Assembly: GCA_022566265.1 (NCBI GenBank)
Contig: JADFJG010000016.1
Span: 1 to 40,000, forward strand
Direction: 5' to 3'
Length of the DNA: 40,000 bases
Source: Pseudomonadota bacterium
GTDB taxonomy: Bacteria > Pseudomonadota > Alphaproteobacteria > SMXQ01
The translations under genes and the position numbers were made by a program. The notes below the pieces were generated by a model that was not told the origin of the DNA, ran no database searches, and worked only from the letters and a program-made list of their open reading frames with translations. Position 1 is the stretch's first letter. The number at the start of each line of letters is the position of its first letter. Of this stretch, positions 1 to 9,900 are shown piece by piece.

Positions 1-3000
1 CCGGTCTTTAAGGAAATGGGCCGCATCAATTTCGGTGCGTTGGCAAAGTGCCCTCAATTCATTTTCCGCCACTTCATCCTTGCGGAGTACATGCTCAATA
101 GCGGATCGACTCGGTTCCACAGTCTTACCTTCAAGAATTTCCAGACCGACGTCCAAATTTTCCTGGAGAGACAGGATAGATTCAGCAGCAAGAACGTCGG
201 CCTTAAAAACTTTGGGCTCCGTCGAGACATCGCTGAACCGGTCGCCAAGAAGGTCCTTTGCCTTCCCATCACACTCAATCACGGCCTTGCGTCTAAGATT
301 CGCATCCAACCCATCAGCGAAATCGATTAGGGAGTCGATAGCTATTTCGCCGGCGTTTCTCAACCCGGTGGTCAGAGAAACCAGTTTCTCCAATGCAGCA
401 CCAAGACGGTATAGCTTGCTCTCGATACGCTCGATTTCCAGAGTCAGTTCGGGAAAAGTTCCAAACTCGATATCTTTGTCAATCTCTGGGATTGACTGAA
501 GCAGATCAAGATCGCCAGATTTTAGAAATTTTCTGATGTCCCGGTTGATCGCGTGGGGAAAATGTTGTTCTACCGCGTCATAGTAAGTAATCAAACGATC
601 AAATATGTCGAATTCAGTATCGATACCCTTGAAGTGCAGACCGAAAACGGTCGAGACTTGTCGATCCGAACAATATTTACTTTCGCTATCTTTCCAGTCG
701 ATGAGTGATCGAATGTCCTCCGCAGCGTCTTCCTTTTTGAAAGAGCCACGCCGCGATAGAGAGAGATAGGTTAGCTTTGCAGAACGGAATGTCGGGGAAA
801 AAACTCGGAACAGACCGGCCCCGATCATCTTTGCAGCAAGTGTGGAAAGTTCAATATTCGAAAGTTGATGCGTCACTGATATCACGCTTTCAAGTTGCTC
901 TCTTCTCTTCAGCAGTTCTCCGGCTTGCTTCCTTGCGTTTATGACTACACCTGCGGCAGTCGGGTCGGCTGTTATTTCATTCCGGAGAGCAAGAACCGCC
1001 CGGGGCGTGGAAGCAACCAACTCTTGTGCTTTCTGAAGCATAGAAATCGAAAAAGCTGAACTCTCTGGAAAGGCTTCCAGAAAGGGCTTGAGGTTCTCAT
1101 GCGTCTCTTTGCATTTGGCTAGGTGAGAAACATCTTCGTGTTGCTGGGACTGGAGCTTCTCCACGTCGAGAGTGTCGAATCCATGATCCGAACAGAAGCT
1201 CCGAGCCAACCTGAGGCGGTCACCCAATGTTTCATCCGTCGTGTCCATGAAGATATGAGCGAGCACATCTTGTTCAGATTGGAAGCGCTTGCAGCTATCA
1301 AGGAAGTCGGTCAAAGTTCGCAACTTCCCTTCGCGACAAACTCGTCCTACGAGCGCAACGTCGACGGTAGTCACGATGGTTTCCAGAACCCTCAGTGATA
1401 CCTCAATAGGTTTGAGTTCAGCCGCGTTCATCCTAGGATCGATACCAAATGCAGCGAGATCATCGTGCGCTTCCGCAGCCGCCTTGAATGCATCGGCGGC
1501 GGTTTCCGCGAGGCCGCATACGTTTTCGGCTGAAAATCTGTCGATATTCAGAATTTTATGCCCACGCCAATACGACTCTGCTGTTTCGGCAGTGCACCAA
1601 GCATTTTCCACAGCTATGCCAAGTTCCCGGTGCGCATCAATTTTGGCGCTATGATAGCTCTCGATTTCATGAATCTCGGGGCTTTGAAGAGTCTTGGGCT
1701 TTCCGAGAAGCACGTTATTGGTAGCGATGCTTTTGCCAAGGATATCGAATACTTTGAATCCCGTGCGTCCGAAATGAGTGGATATAGCGTCGATGTAAGC
1801 GGCCAACTCCGATCTTGTTTGCTTGTATTTTTTGATCTTGGCGTCGAGGTCACTTGAAATTCGACCTACCTCCATCTCAACGCGTTCGCGAATAGACTGG
1901 ACAACCTGTTCACGCGTAGAGCGCGTGGCTTGAAGCGGCAGGATAAATTCACCGAGGCCAATAGCTTCCAGTCGCGACTTAACGACATCGAGAGCAGCCA
2001 TTTTCTCGGCAACAAAGAGAACCTTTTTCCCATCGGCGAGAGCGGCCGCAATTGCATTCACAATTGTCTGAGACTTTCCCGTACCCGGCGGTCCTTCAAC
2101 GGCAAGATTTCTGCCATCCGCAACATCAACTAAAGTGCTGAACTGAGAGGAATCGGCATCGAGAACTAGGCAAGGGACTTTCTTTTCAACGTCAGGATGG
2201 TCTACCTCATAATCATCGGCAAATGGAGCTGCGCCGACTGTGGCAGAGCCCGCAAAGAGCGTGCTGATTACCTCGTTCTCATCAAAAGAATTCTTGCTGG
2301 TGTCAAGGTCATGATACATAGCCATACGTGCGGAGGGAAAGACGCCAAAGGCGACCTGCCGCCGAACCTTCCAATCGAGCGACGCAGGGGCTAGTTCGGC
2401 GACTTTTTTTAGATAATCTTCGATTGATCCGCCTTCGAATTTCGGTATATCGACGTCAAAGTTGAGCCGCAGCATCTCAGCAAGAACCATGTTGGTTTCG
2501 GCTTTATCACCGGTCCCATTCACCCAGAATTCAGGTCCCTCTCGCGTCTTCTTTTTTTCGATTTCTACCGCTGCCAGAACAAGGGGTGCAAACGAGCTTG
2601 CCTTACCATTTGGCTCGGTCCATTCAAGAAATCCATAAGCGGCATGCAATACGTTGATGCCTGTTTCTTGCACCCAAGTCCTACATTTGGTCATGAGCGC
2701 ATTCATCTTGCGTTCGAGGTCATGCGGTAAAAGAAGGGTCTGTATATCGACATCTGAATATCGATCATCCTTATGTTCGGCACTAGGTTCCGGTAGTTCA
2801 TAGGATGGTGATATCCCGTTGTTTTTCGCGTGCTGTGGCAGAGAAACATCACCTAATCTCTGATGGGGCGACATGCCAAGATATTCACGGACACGGTCCT
2901 TTAACTCGCGTTCTAATTGTCGGTTCTGCTCCAGAGAGTTTTCACTGTCGGGGTCGATCTCGTCCACTGCGATCAGGTAAGTCTTGTCGGTTAGCCTTGC

Positions 3001-3285
3001 GTTCGCGAGTGCATCCTGGAATTGTCTGATTTTCTCGTCTTTTGGGTCTTCATCCAACGGGGGCAATGGCACAAAACGCATTTTCTGCTGGTCGCCCAAA
3101 TAGAATGACAGCGCATCTGGCAATTCGTCAACGACGCGGATATGAGAGTTAGAACGGGGTGAAAATCTGGTCGAAATCAGAGGATTTTTGCGGCTAAGGT
3201 CAAGTAGTCTGAGCCGGAGATTTTCTATCTTTGCCCGGATCAACTCCTGTATTTCCTCGTTGACGTTTTCCGTATTCTCCGACAT
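1..3285 (-). CDS. DUF4011-type superfamily 1 helicase, C-terminus beyond window edge
   Basis: An uninterrupted minus-strand frame of 1095 codons runs from an ATG at 3285 off the left edge; I checked every triplet for stops. The N-terminus carries the LLDLSRKNPLI signature of DUF4011 (about residues 18-35), followed by a block with GFLEW and APLVL elements. A Walker A motif, GPPGTGKSQTI, lies at residues 398-408 and marks motif I of a superfamily 1 DNA/RNA helicase. A long, partly coiled-coil-like insertion follows, as in large COG1112-type helicases; the later helicase motifs and any nuclease domain lie outside the window. GAAGG six bases before the ATG is a plausible ribosome site, and the start lies ten bases after the stop of a small secreted-protein remnant. 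Codon use is far less GC-biased than in the core genes. Proteins of this family are common in phage-defence islands, so a defence role is inferred. Family call confident, role not. Confidence 0.85.
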   Translation of the reverse strand, partial: MSENTENVNEEIQELIRAKIENLRLRLLDLSRKNPLISTRFSPRSNSHIRVVDELPDALSFYLGDQQKMRFVPLPPLDEDPKDEKIRQFQDALANARLTDKTYLIAVDEIDPDSENSLEQNRQLERELKDRVREYLGMSPHQRLGDVSLPQHAKNNGISPSYELPEPSAEHKDDRYSDVDIQTLLLPHDLERKMNALMTKCRTWVQETGINVLHAAYGFLEWTEPNGKASSFAPLVLAAVEIEKKKTREGPEFWVNGTGDKAETNMVLAEMLRLNFDVDIPKFEGGSIEDYLKKVAELAPASLDWKVRRQVAFGVFPSARMAMYHDLDTSKNSFDENEVISTLFAGSATVGAAPFADDYEVDHPDVEKKVPCLVLDADSSQFSTLVDVADGRNLAVEGPPGTGKSQTIVNAIAAALADGKKVLFVAEKMAALDVVKSRLEAIGLGEFILPLQATRSTREQVVQSIRERVEMEVGRISSDLDAKIKKYKQTRSELAAYIDAISTHFGRTGFKVFDILGKSIATNNVLLGKPKTLQSPEIHEIESYHSAKIDAHRELGIAVENAWCTAETAESYWRGHKILNIDRFSAENVCGLAETAADAFKAAAEAHDDLAAFGIDPRMNAAELKPIEVSLRVLETIVTTVDVALVGRVCREGKLRTLTDFLDSCKRFQSEQDVLAHIFMDTTDETLGDRLRLARSFCSDHGFDTLDVEKLQSQQHEDVSHLAKCKETHENLKPFLEAFPESSAFSISMLQKAQELVASTPRAVLALRNEITADPTAAGVVINARKQAGELLKRREQLESVISVTHQLSNIELSTLAAKMIGAGLFRVFSPTFRSAKLTYLSLSRRGSFKKEDAAEDIRSLIDWKDSESKYCSDRQVSTVFGLHFKGIDTEFDIFDRLITYYDAVEQHFPHAINRDIRKFLKSGDLDLLQSIPEIDKDIEFGTFPELTLEIERIESKLYRLGAALEKLVSLTTGLRNAGEIAIDSLIDFADGLDANLRRKAVIECDGKAKDLLGDRFSDVSTEPKVFKADVLAAESILSLQENLDVGLEILEGKTVEPSRSAIEHVLRKDEVAENELRALCQRTEIDAAHFLKDR

Positions 3286-3295
3286 AGGCCCTTCA

Positions 3296-3482
3296 TCAGC
3301 CGCCGTATATTCCATTGATGAAATTGGCACGGCGTTTTTCCATTTTGGGAATGGCATGTGCCTTTTTGCAAATTGTCTCCCGACCATCATTGGGCACGAA
3401 TTTGAACTCTTCAGCGTGCGCCGTGGCGGGCAGAGCAACCAGCAACGCCAGCACTAGGCCCTATGGCAGTTCGTCTGAGCAT
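3296..3482 (-). pseudogene. small secreted protein, frameshifted in its signal peptide
   Basis: An ATG at 3482 follows a strong ribosome site (GGGAGGTGA). It begins a signal peptide, MLRRTAIG, whose frame closes after 23 codons. Removing one G from a GGG run near 3457-3461 restores a textbook signal sequence (LVLALLVALPATAHA) and then a mature part of 38 residues starting EEFKFVPNDGRETICKK and ending in NGIYGG before a TGA at 3296-3298. The product would be a 61-residue exported protein with one cysteine; I do not recognise a family. The one-base excess in a homopolymer may be a real frameshift, a phase-variable tract or a sequencing error. The stop is ten bases before the helicase ATG, so they could share a transcript. 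Confidence 0.5.
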
Positions 3483-3487
3483 GGCCG

Positions 3488-3601
3488 TCACCTCCCATCA
3501 GACTCGGCCAAGGCCTTGAACCGGAACTCGCATTCGGGCAGCGTTTTTTCTTGCTTCGGCTCGCCCTTACAGAGGTAACATGAAACGCTAAGCATCAGCA
3601 T
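3488..3601 (-). CDS. possible 37-residue cysteine-containing micro-ORF
   Basis: A short frame starts at ATG 3601, or a second in-frame ATG at 3595, overlapping the last codons of the MBL-fold gene. It ends at TGA 3488-3490, which lies inside the ribosome site of the next small frame. The peptide contains CYLCKGEPKQEK and a third cysteine in PECEFRF. No good ribosome site precedes either ATG and no family is recognised. It could instead be the 3' remnant of a larger gene cut off at the junction with the core chromosome. Low confidence that it is expressed. Confidence 0.25.
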   Translation of the reverse strand: MLMLSVSCYLCKGEPKQEKTLPECEFRFKALAESDGR

Positions 3602-4521
3602 ACAGCTTCACTTGGCTCAAAACACCAAATTGTGGTATTCGCCTGAAGGTATTCGCCTCTGATTTTTTCTCTTCTCATCGTCGGGATCAAAGGCATCGCC
3701 ATGCTCCGCTTCTGGCTGGCCGAATAGTAGGACGATTCTCTCCGCCCGCCGCTTCTGGCCACAATCACCTTGTTCACGGCCGGCTCGTCCGCCATGTCGG
3801 GGAAGGCCTGGCGCAGCCTGGCGATCACCGTCGGGCTGTTCAGGCGGAAGAAGGTGTTGACCTCTTTCTCGAGCCCGAGCGTGGTGACGACGCCGTTGTG
3901 TGGATCCTGGTCCTTGACCTTGTCGAGCAGGGTTCGCGCGCGCTCGTTGTCGGGCTCGCGGTCGAGGGTGAAGCGGAGGTTGTTGGCGATGTAGTCGTGG
4001 CCCGGATAGACCAGGGTCCGATCCGCCAGCTTGCTCAGCTGCTCGGCGAAGGTGTGATGCAGTTGTTCGGGGTGGCCGCCGCCGTGGCAGTTGCCCGCCC
4101 CGGCGTTGAACAGGGTATCGCCGCAAATCAGCGCCGGCGTGTCGGTATGCGACAGCAGGCAGACGTGGGACATGGTGTGACCCGGCGTGTCCAGCACCTC
4201 GAGCTCGACAGAGGAGCCGATCTTGACGACATCTCCCGCCGCGAGGCCGACGTCGATGCCCGGTATCTTGTCCTTGGCCCCCCCATGGGCCAACAGCTTG
4301 GCGCCCGTGGCGGCGATGACGGCGCTGTTGCCGCCGGTGTGATCGCCATGCTCATGGGTATTGAGCACCTGGGTAATCTCCCAGCCCTTGTCCTTGGCGG
4401 TATCGAGGCAGAGCTGAGCCTCCAGCGGGTCGATGGCCAGCGCCTCGCCCGATTCGGGACAGGCAATGAGGTAGTTGAAGTTGCGATAGGCGTTATCGGT
4501 ATAGATTTTTTCGACGATCAC
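3595..4521 (-). CDS. MBL-fold glutathione thioesterase (glyoxalase II-like) with aberrant C-terminus
   Basis: This metallo-beta-lactamase-fold hydrolase belongs to the hydroxyacylglutathione hydrolase group. The whole dinuclear metal site is present: T55-H-E-H-G-D-H61, H115 (DTPGH), D135 (CGDTLF) and H175 (YPGHD). The start is a GTG at 4521 with GGAGGA upstream. Such enzymes hydrolyse S-acylglutathione thioesters in the cytoplasm. The gene lies next to a glutathione-dependent formaldehyde dehydrogenase on the same strand, so S-formylglutathione is a possible substrate (inference). From about residue 253 the usual family ending, of LRELRNxW type, is replaced by about 50 residues I cannot match, including a region encoded by a 14-bp tandem repeat. 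The ending coincides with the change to low G+C sequence, which suggests the original 3' end was lost when the left region was acquired. Confidence 0.85.
   Translation of the reverse strand: MIVEKIYTDNAYRNFNYLIACPESGEALAIDPLEAQLCLDTAKDKGWEITQVLNTHEHGDHTGGNSAVIAATGAKLLAHGGAKDKIPGIDVGLAAGDVVKIGSSVELEVLDTPGHTMSHVCLLSHTDTPALICGDTLFNAGAGNCHGGGHPEQLHHTFAEQLSKLADRTLVYPGHDYIANNLRFTLDREPDNERARTLLDKVKDQDPHNGVVTTLGLEKEVNTFFRLNSPTVIARLRQAFPDMADEPAVNKVIVARSGGRRESSYYSASQKRSMAMPLIPTMRREKIRGEYLQANTTIWCFEPSEAVC
3634..3658. repeat. 14-bp tandem duplication in the MBL gene tail
   Basis: GGTATTCGCCT occurs at 3634-3644 and again at 3648-3658, a period of 14 bases, inside the anomalous tail of the MBL-fold gene. 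It is one of several short tandem duplications in this window. Confidence 0.7.
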
Positions 4522-4651
4522 GGTCCGTGTTCCTCCGCGCCATGCGTTCGTTGCCCCGCCGACCCGATCCGGGGATCGAGGTTCTCATACGGTTTATCAT
4601 AAACGGGAATCGCGGTGCCGAACTTCTTTGCCGCCAAGGGCGCGGTGGCGG

Positions 4652-5824
<1,173 letters not shown>

Positions 5825-5866
5825 TCAATCGCGAGAGGCCGCCGCGCCCCGAGGGCGGGCCCCGGT

Positions 5867-6337
5867 TCAGCCTTGCGTCGGCGGCGGGAAGGGCAGGGTC
5901 CCGGGCGGCGCGCCGGCGTCGCGGCCGCGCTCGATCTCGACGCCGACGCCGGCGGCATTGGTGTAGACATCGAGTTTCTCCACCTTGACCCGCACCTTGG
6001 CGCAGCGCCGGTCCTCGAGGCAAAGCTCGGCGATCCGCTCCGCCGCGGTCTCGACCAGTTCGATGTGTCCTTGCCCAAGCAGGCGCTCGATCCCCGATAC
6101 CACGTCCTCATAGGAGACCACGTTGGCGATGTCGTCGTCGATCGGCGCCGGGTTTTCTTGCACCCACATGGAGAGGTCTATCTTGACCCGCTGGGGCGCC
6201 TGGTGTTCGTGGGCATGGACGCCGATGGAGCAGCTAAGGATCAGATCGCGCACGAAAACGCGGTCGAGCCCGCGCCGCCGACCGGCATCTTCCGCCGGCG
6301 CGGGGCGATCGGCGAGAATTCGCGTTATCGATGACAA
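5867..6337 (-). CDS. folB: dihydroneopterin aldolase
   Basis: FolB-family enzyme of tetrahydrofolate synthesis, converting 7,8-dihydroneopterin to 6-hydroxymethyl-7,8-dihydropterin and glycolaldehyde. The core runs from FVRDLILSCSIGVHAHE (about residue 28) through VVSYEDVVSGIE, with its active-site tyrosine region, to VETAAERIAELCL, KVRVKVEKL and GVGVEIER. At 156 residues it is longer than minimal FolB (about 120) because of an N-terminal extension resembling those of other alphaproteobacterial members. The start used is a TTG at 6337 and no clear ribosome site is visible, so a start nearer residue 28 is possible. It lies upstream of the formaldehyde dehydrogenase on the same strand, separated by about 100 bases. 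Confidence 0.85.
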   Translation of the reverse strand: MSSITRILADRPAPAEDAGRRRGLDRVFVRDLILSCSIGVHAHEHQAPQRVKIDLSMWVQENPAPIDDDIANVVSYEDVVSGIERLLGQGHIELVETAAERIAELCLEDRRCAKVRVKVEKLDVYTNAAGVGVEIERGRDAGAPPGTLPFPPPTQG

Positions 6338-6406
6338 AGGACGGCCCTCACAAAGGCTAACTGAGGCCGACTATGCCTCAATTCCGGCCCCCTGGCAATT
6401 GACGCC

Positions 6407-6448
6407 GCCGGATATTATGGTTTGAGCGCCGGATTTTATGGTTTGAGC
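6407..6448. repeat. 21-bp tandem duplication, intergenic
   Basis: Two adjacent 21-base copies, GCCGGATATTATGGTTTGAGC and the same with one A-to-T change, occupy 6407-6427 and 6428-6448. They lie between folB and the ABC transporter ATPase gene. A second, perfect 12-bp tandem pair (CGGTTTACCGGG) follows at 6481-6504. No gene is visible in 6338-6607. Confidence 0.85.
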
Positions 6449-6480
6449 GAGGGGGCGCCGGCCGGCGTTCCGTCGTCCGT

Positions 6481-6504
6481 CGGTTTACCGGGCGGTTTAC
6501 CGGG
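6481..6504. repeat. 12-bp perfect tandem duplication, intergenic
   Basis: CGGTTTACCGGG is repeated exactly at 6481-6492 and 6493-6504, downstream of the ABC transporter operon. Confidence 0.85.
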
Positions 6505-6607
6505 CCGTTGCCGAGGCGTTGGTGGACCATCCACCCTCCGCAGCGGCAGCGCCGCTGCTGCGGAGGACGGGTCGGGGTGCGCTGCCGGACGGCTTTTCCG
6601 CCGTCTG

Positions 6608-7681
6608 TCATGCCTCGTCGAGGACCAGGGTGATGCCCCTTTCCGCCAGGTCGATCGACACCGTCGCGCCGCGCGGCAGCGCCGCGTCCACTTGGTAATC
6701 GATCACGAACAATTCGCCCAGCGGCGAGTCCACGGTGTATTCGATATGGTTGCCGAGATAGGTGGCCTTGAGGACGCTGCCCTCCATTCCCTCCACCGAG
6801 GTGTCGTTCGACAGGATGATCGCCGCGGGCCGGATGGCGACGTCGACCTCTCCCGGCGACAGCCCCCGGCACGGCAGGCGTCTTTCGATGTTGCCGATGC
6901 GGACGACGGCGATCTCGCCGTTGACGCTCATGATCTCGGCCTTCACCAGGTTGGCGTCGCCGATGAAGTCGGCGACGAAGACATTGGCGGGGTTCTCGTA
7001 GAGTTCGTGCGGGCTGCCTTCCTGGGCGATCACGGCATTATTCATCACGATGATCCGGTCGGAGACCGCCAGCGCTTCCTCCTGGTCGTGGGTGACGTAG
7101 ACCGAGGTCAGGCCCAGCTTCCGCTGCAGATCGCGGATCTCCTCGCGCATCCGGCGGCGCAGCTTGGCATCCAGGTTCGATAGCGGTTCGTCGAACAACA
7201 GAACCTCGGGCTCCAGGATCAACGCCCGGGCCACCGCCACGCGCTGCTGCTGGCCGCCGGACAACTCGCTTGGCAGCCGCTCACCGAAACCTTCGAGTCC
7301 GACAAGCTCCAGCTCGTCCTCCGCCTTGGCATGAGCGTCCGGCTTGGCCATGCCGCCGACCGTGAGCCCATAGGCGACGTTTTCCAGCACCGTCATGTGC
7401 GGGAACAGGGCGTAGGACTGGAACACCATGCACACGTCACGGTCCGTAGCCGGCAGTTTGGTGACGTCCCTGTCGCCGATCAGGATGCGGCCCGAGGTCG
7501 GCATTTCCAGCCCGGCGATCAAGCGCAAGGTCGTGGTCTTGCCGCAGCCCGACGGCCCGAGCAGCGTTACCAAGGTACCCGGCTCGATGGTGAAGCTGAT
7601 GTCGCGCACCGCCACCACCGGGCCGAAGGCTTTGGTTACGCCCTGGAACTGGACCGAAGCCGCTTTATAGCCGATGGTCAT
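6608..7681 (-). CDS. ABC transporter ATPase of the Afu/Fbp type
   Basis: This is the nucleotide-binding subunit of a binding-protein-dependent importer, 357 residues. Walker A is at G42-T49 (GPSGCGKT), the signature LSGGQQQR at 140-147, Walker B LLFDEP at 161-166, and the switch histidine in VTHDQEEA. A C-terminal TOBE-like domain (about residues 235-357) follows. Its ATG at 7681 overlaps the permease stop by four bases (ATGA), so the two are translationally coupled. The frame continues upstream inside the permease region, but that part is out of frame with the permease and is not coding. The order binding protein - fused permease - ATPase matches FbpABC/AfuABC systems; the substrate is discussed under the binding protein. 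Confidence 0.93.
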   Translation of the reverse strand: MTIGYKAASVQFQGVTKAFGPVVAVRDISFTIEPGTLVTLLGPSGCGKTTTLRLIAGLEMPTSGRILIGDRDVTKLPATDRDVCMVFQSYALFPHMTVLENVAYGLTVGGMAKPDAHAKAEDELELVGLEGFGERLPSELSGGQQQRVAVARALILEPEVLLFDEPLSNLDAKLRRRMREEIRDLQRKLGLTSVYVTHDQEEALAVSDRIIVMNNAVIAQEGSPHELYENPANVFVADFIGDANLVKAEIMSVNGEIAVVRIGNIERRLPCRGLSPGEVDVAIRPAAIILSNDTSVEGMEGSVLKATYLGNHIEYTVDSPLGELFVIDYQVDAALPRGATVSIDLAERGITLVLDEA

Positions 7682-9879
7682 GCCGCGCTTCCCTCGAGGC
7701 CAAACTGTTGGCCGTCTCTTCTCGAGAGCCTGCGGGTGCCGACGACGCGTTGGATCAAAATGATGGCGGCCAGCATAACAACGATCAAGACCGAGGAATA
7801 GGATATGGCGAGTCCGTAGTCCGCGTTCTCGACCCGCCCGAGGATGTATGAGGTGGCCATGTCGTAATTGGCGCTGACCAGGAAGATCACGGCGCTGATC
7901 GCGGTCATGGCGCGCACGAAACCGAACACCAGCGCCGCGACGATGGCTGGACGCAGCAGCGGCATCACCACCTTGCGCAAGGTGGTGAAACTCGTCGCGC
8001 CCAGCGTCAGGGAGGCCTCGTCCAGGCTCTTGTCGATTTGGCTCATGGCGGCAATGCCCGCGCGCACTCCGACCGGCATGTTGCGGAATACGAAGCAAAT
8101 CACCAGGATGATGCCGGTGCCCGTGATCTCGATCGGCGGAACATTGAAGGCCAGGATGTAACCGATGCCGATCACCGTGCCGGGGATGGCGAAGCTGAGC
8201 ATGGTGCCGAACTCGAACGCGTCCTTGCCGACAAAGCGCTGACGCACCAGGATGTAAGCGGCAAGCAGCCCGATGCCGGCGGTCAGCGGCGCCGAGATGG
8301 CGGCGATCTCCAATGTGGTCCAGAACGAGTTCCACGCCGCGCCACTCCAGACCAGACCATAGCGGCCGGTCTCGATCGAGAAAGCCTCGATATAGTGACG
8401 CAAGGTGAAGCTGTGATCGAACCCCCAGGTTTCCACGAAGCCGCCGAACATGATCATGCAGTAGATGACGGCGGTCAGCGCCGCCCACGGCAAAGCCGCC
8501 GCATAGATCGTCCATGTCAGCCGCCTCGGCAGGCGGACGTGTAAACCGGCATCGCCCTTGCCGGTGATGGTGGCATAGGACTTCCGGCCGAGCCAGCGGC
8601 GTTGGGCATAGAAGGCCGACAAGGTGAACGCCAACAGCACGAAGGCGAGCACGGCGGCGCGGCCCTGGTCGACCAGAGCCCCGACGATGGCGAAAAATAT
8701 ACTGGTCGAGAGCACGTCGTATTCACCACCGAGCACCAGCGGGTTACCGAAATCGGCCAAGCTTTCGATGAAGCCGAGGAGGAAAGCGTTGGCGAGCCCC
8801 GGCCGCATCAGCGGCAGGGAAACGGTGGTGAAAACACGCCAGTTGTCGGCGCGGAGCGTCAGCCCCGCCTCTTCCATCGAGGGGCTGATGCCTTCGACCA
8901 CGCCGATCAGCACCAGGAAGGCGATCGGGGTGAAGGCCAGCATCTGGGCCAGCCAGATGCCGGGCAGGCCGTAGATCCAGCGCGTCGGCTCGATATCGAA
9001 CGCCCATTCGAGGAAGGTATTCACCACCCCCGAGCGGCCAAACAGCAGGATCACCGCCAGCCCGATGACGAAAGGCGGGGTGACGATCGGCAGCACCGTA
9101 AGCACGCGCAGTATCTTCTTGGCGCGAAAGCCGGTGCGGGTGGCGATCAGGGCGAAAGCGAGGCCCAACATGGTGGTACCGGCACCCACCAGGGTCGCCA
9201 TCAAAAGGGAGTTCCAGGCGATGCCGCAAGTCAATCTAGAGGTCAGGCAATCGAGGCCCCAGATGTCCCGGGAAAGCAGCTTGATGAAGAAAAGCGCCGG
9301 GGCGAAATTCTCGTCATTGTCCTGGACGGCGCTGATGAGGATACTGGCGACCGGGAATAAGATGAAGGCGGCGATCAGGGCGATGACCAGTCCGATGGAG
9401 CCGACGACGAAAACATCGCCGTTGATCGCGCCGCGCTTCGCCATGCCTTGGGTCAAAAAGAACAGGAAAGCGCCGAAGACCAAAACGGCGCCATAGCCCA
9501 TGCCGAACTGGCGGTCGCTCAGCTCGCCGAAGGCGGATTCAATGAAACCGAATCCCCAACCGCCGAGCCCGATGGCAAAGCCCTGGGCTAGGGTATAGGC
9601 GAGGCCGAAACCGCCGGCCGTCATCAGCACCGTGGCGGCCCACGGCTTGTCGCCACCGCGCCACAGTACCGCCAACGGCGCAACCAGCGCCAAACCGATA
9701 GGCAGCAGCCACGCCCGGCCATGGTCCATGACCTGGAGGGTGGCCGGCGCCGAATCGATGCTGGCCGGAAAGCCGCCGAACCAGGCGAAACCGAAGAACC
9801 CGTCGTCTATGGCGTACCAGGGAAGGACCGCATAACCGGCCCATCCCACGGCAAGCCATAGAGCGACGGTCTTGTTCAC
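7678..9879 (-). CDS. ABC transporter permease with two fused transmembrane domains (AfuB/FbpB type)
   Basis: A 733-residue inner-membrane permease that carries two BPD_transp_1 domains in one chain. An extra N-terminal hydrophobic part of about 200 residues contains several membrane segments. Each permease half shows its EAA loop: one with EEAGLTLRADNWRVF and the other with DEASLTLGATSFTTL. These loops dock on the ATPase encoded by the overlapping downstream gene. The GTG start at 9879 lies about 20 bases after the stop of the binding-protein gene; no strong ribosome site is visible, so translational coupling is likely. The length matches long AfuB-type permeases rather than short FbpB proteins (about 500 residues). 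Confidence 0.92.
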   Translation of the reverse strand: MNKTVALWLAVGWAGYAVLPWYAIDDGFFGFAWFGGFPASIDSAPATLQVMDHGRAWLLPIGLALVAPLAVLWRGGDKPWAATVLMTAGGFGLAYTLAQGFAIGLGGWGFGFIESAFGELSDRQFGMGYGAVLVFGAFLFFLTQGMAKRGAINGDVFVVGSIGLVIALIAAFILFPVASILISAVQDNDENFAPALFFIKLLSRDIWGLDCLTSRLTCGIAWNSLLMATLVGAGTTMLGLAFALIATRTGFRAKKILRVLTVLPIVTPPFVIGLAVILLFGRSGVVNTFLEWAFDIEPTRWIYGLPGIWLAQMLAFTPIAFLVLIGVVEGISPSMEEAGLTLRADNWRVFTTVSLPLMRPGLANAFLLGFIESLADFGNPLVLGGEYDVLSTSIFFAIVGALVDQGRAAVLAFVLLAFTLSAFYAQRRWLGRKSYATITGKGDAGLHVRLPRRLTWTIYAAALPWAALTAVIYCMIMFGGFVETWGFDHSFTLRHYIEAFSIETGRYGLVWSGAAWNSFWTTLEIAAISAPLTAGIGLLAAYILVRQRFVGKDAFEFGTMLSFAIPGTVIGIGYILAFNVPPIEITGTGIILVICFVFRNMPVGVRAGIAAMSQIDKSLDEASLTLGATSFTTLRKVVMPLLRPAIVAALVFGFVRAMTAISAVIFLVSANYDMATSYILGRVENADYGLAISYSSVLIVVMLAAIILIQRVVGTRRLSRRDGQQFGLEGSAA

Positions 9880-9900
9880 GGCCTATCGTGCAACGGATGC

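Noticed and set aside
7682-8515. N-terminal extension of the ATPase frame into the permease gene
   Set aside because: It lies out of frame over a well-conserved permease; the true ATPase start is the ATG overlapping the permease stop.
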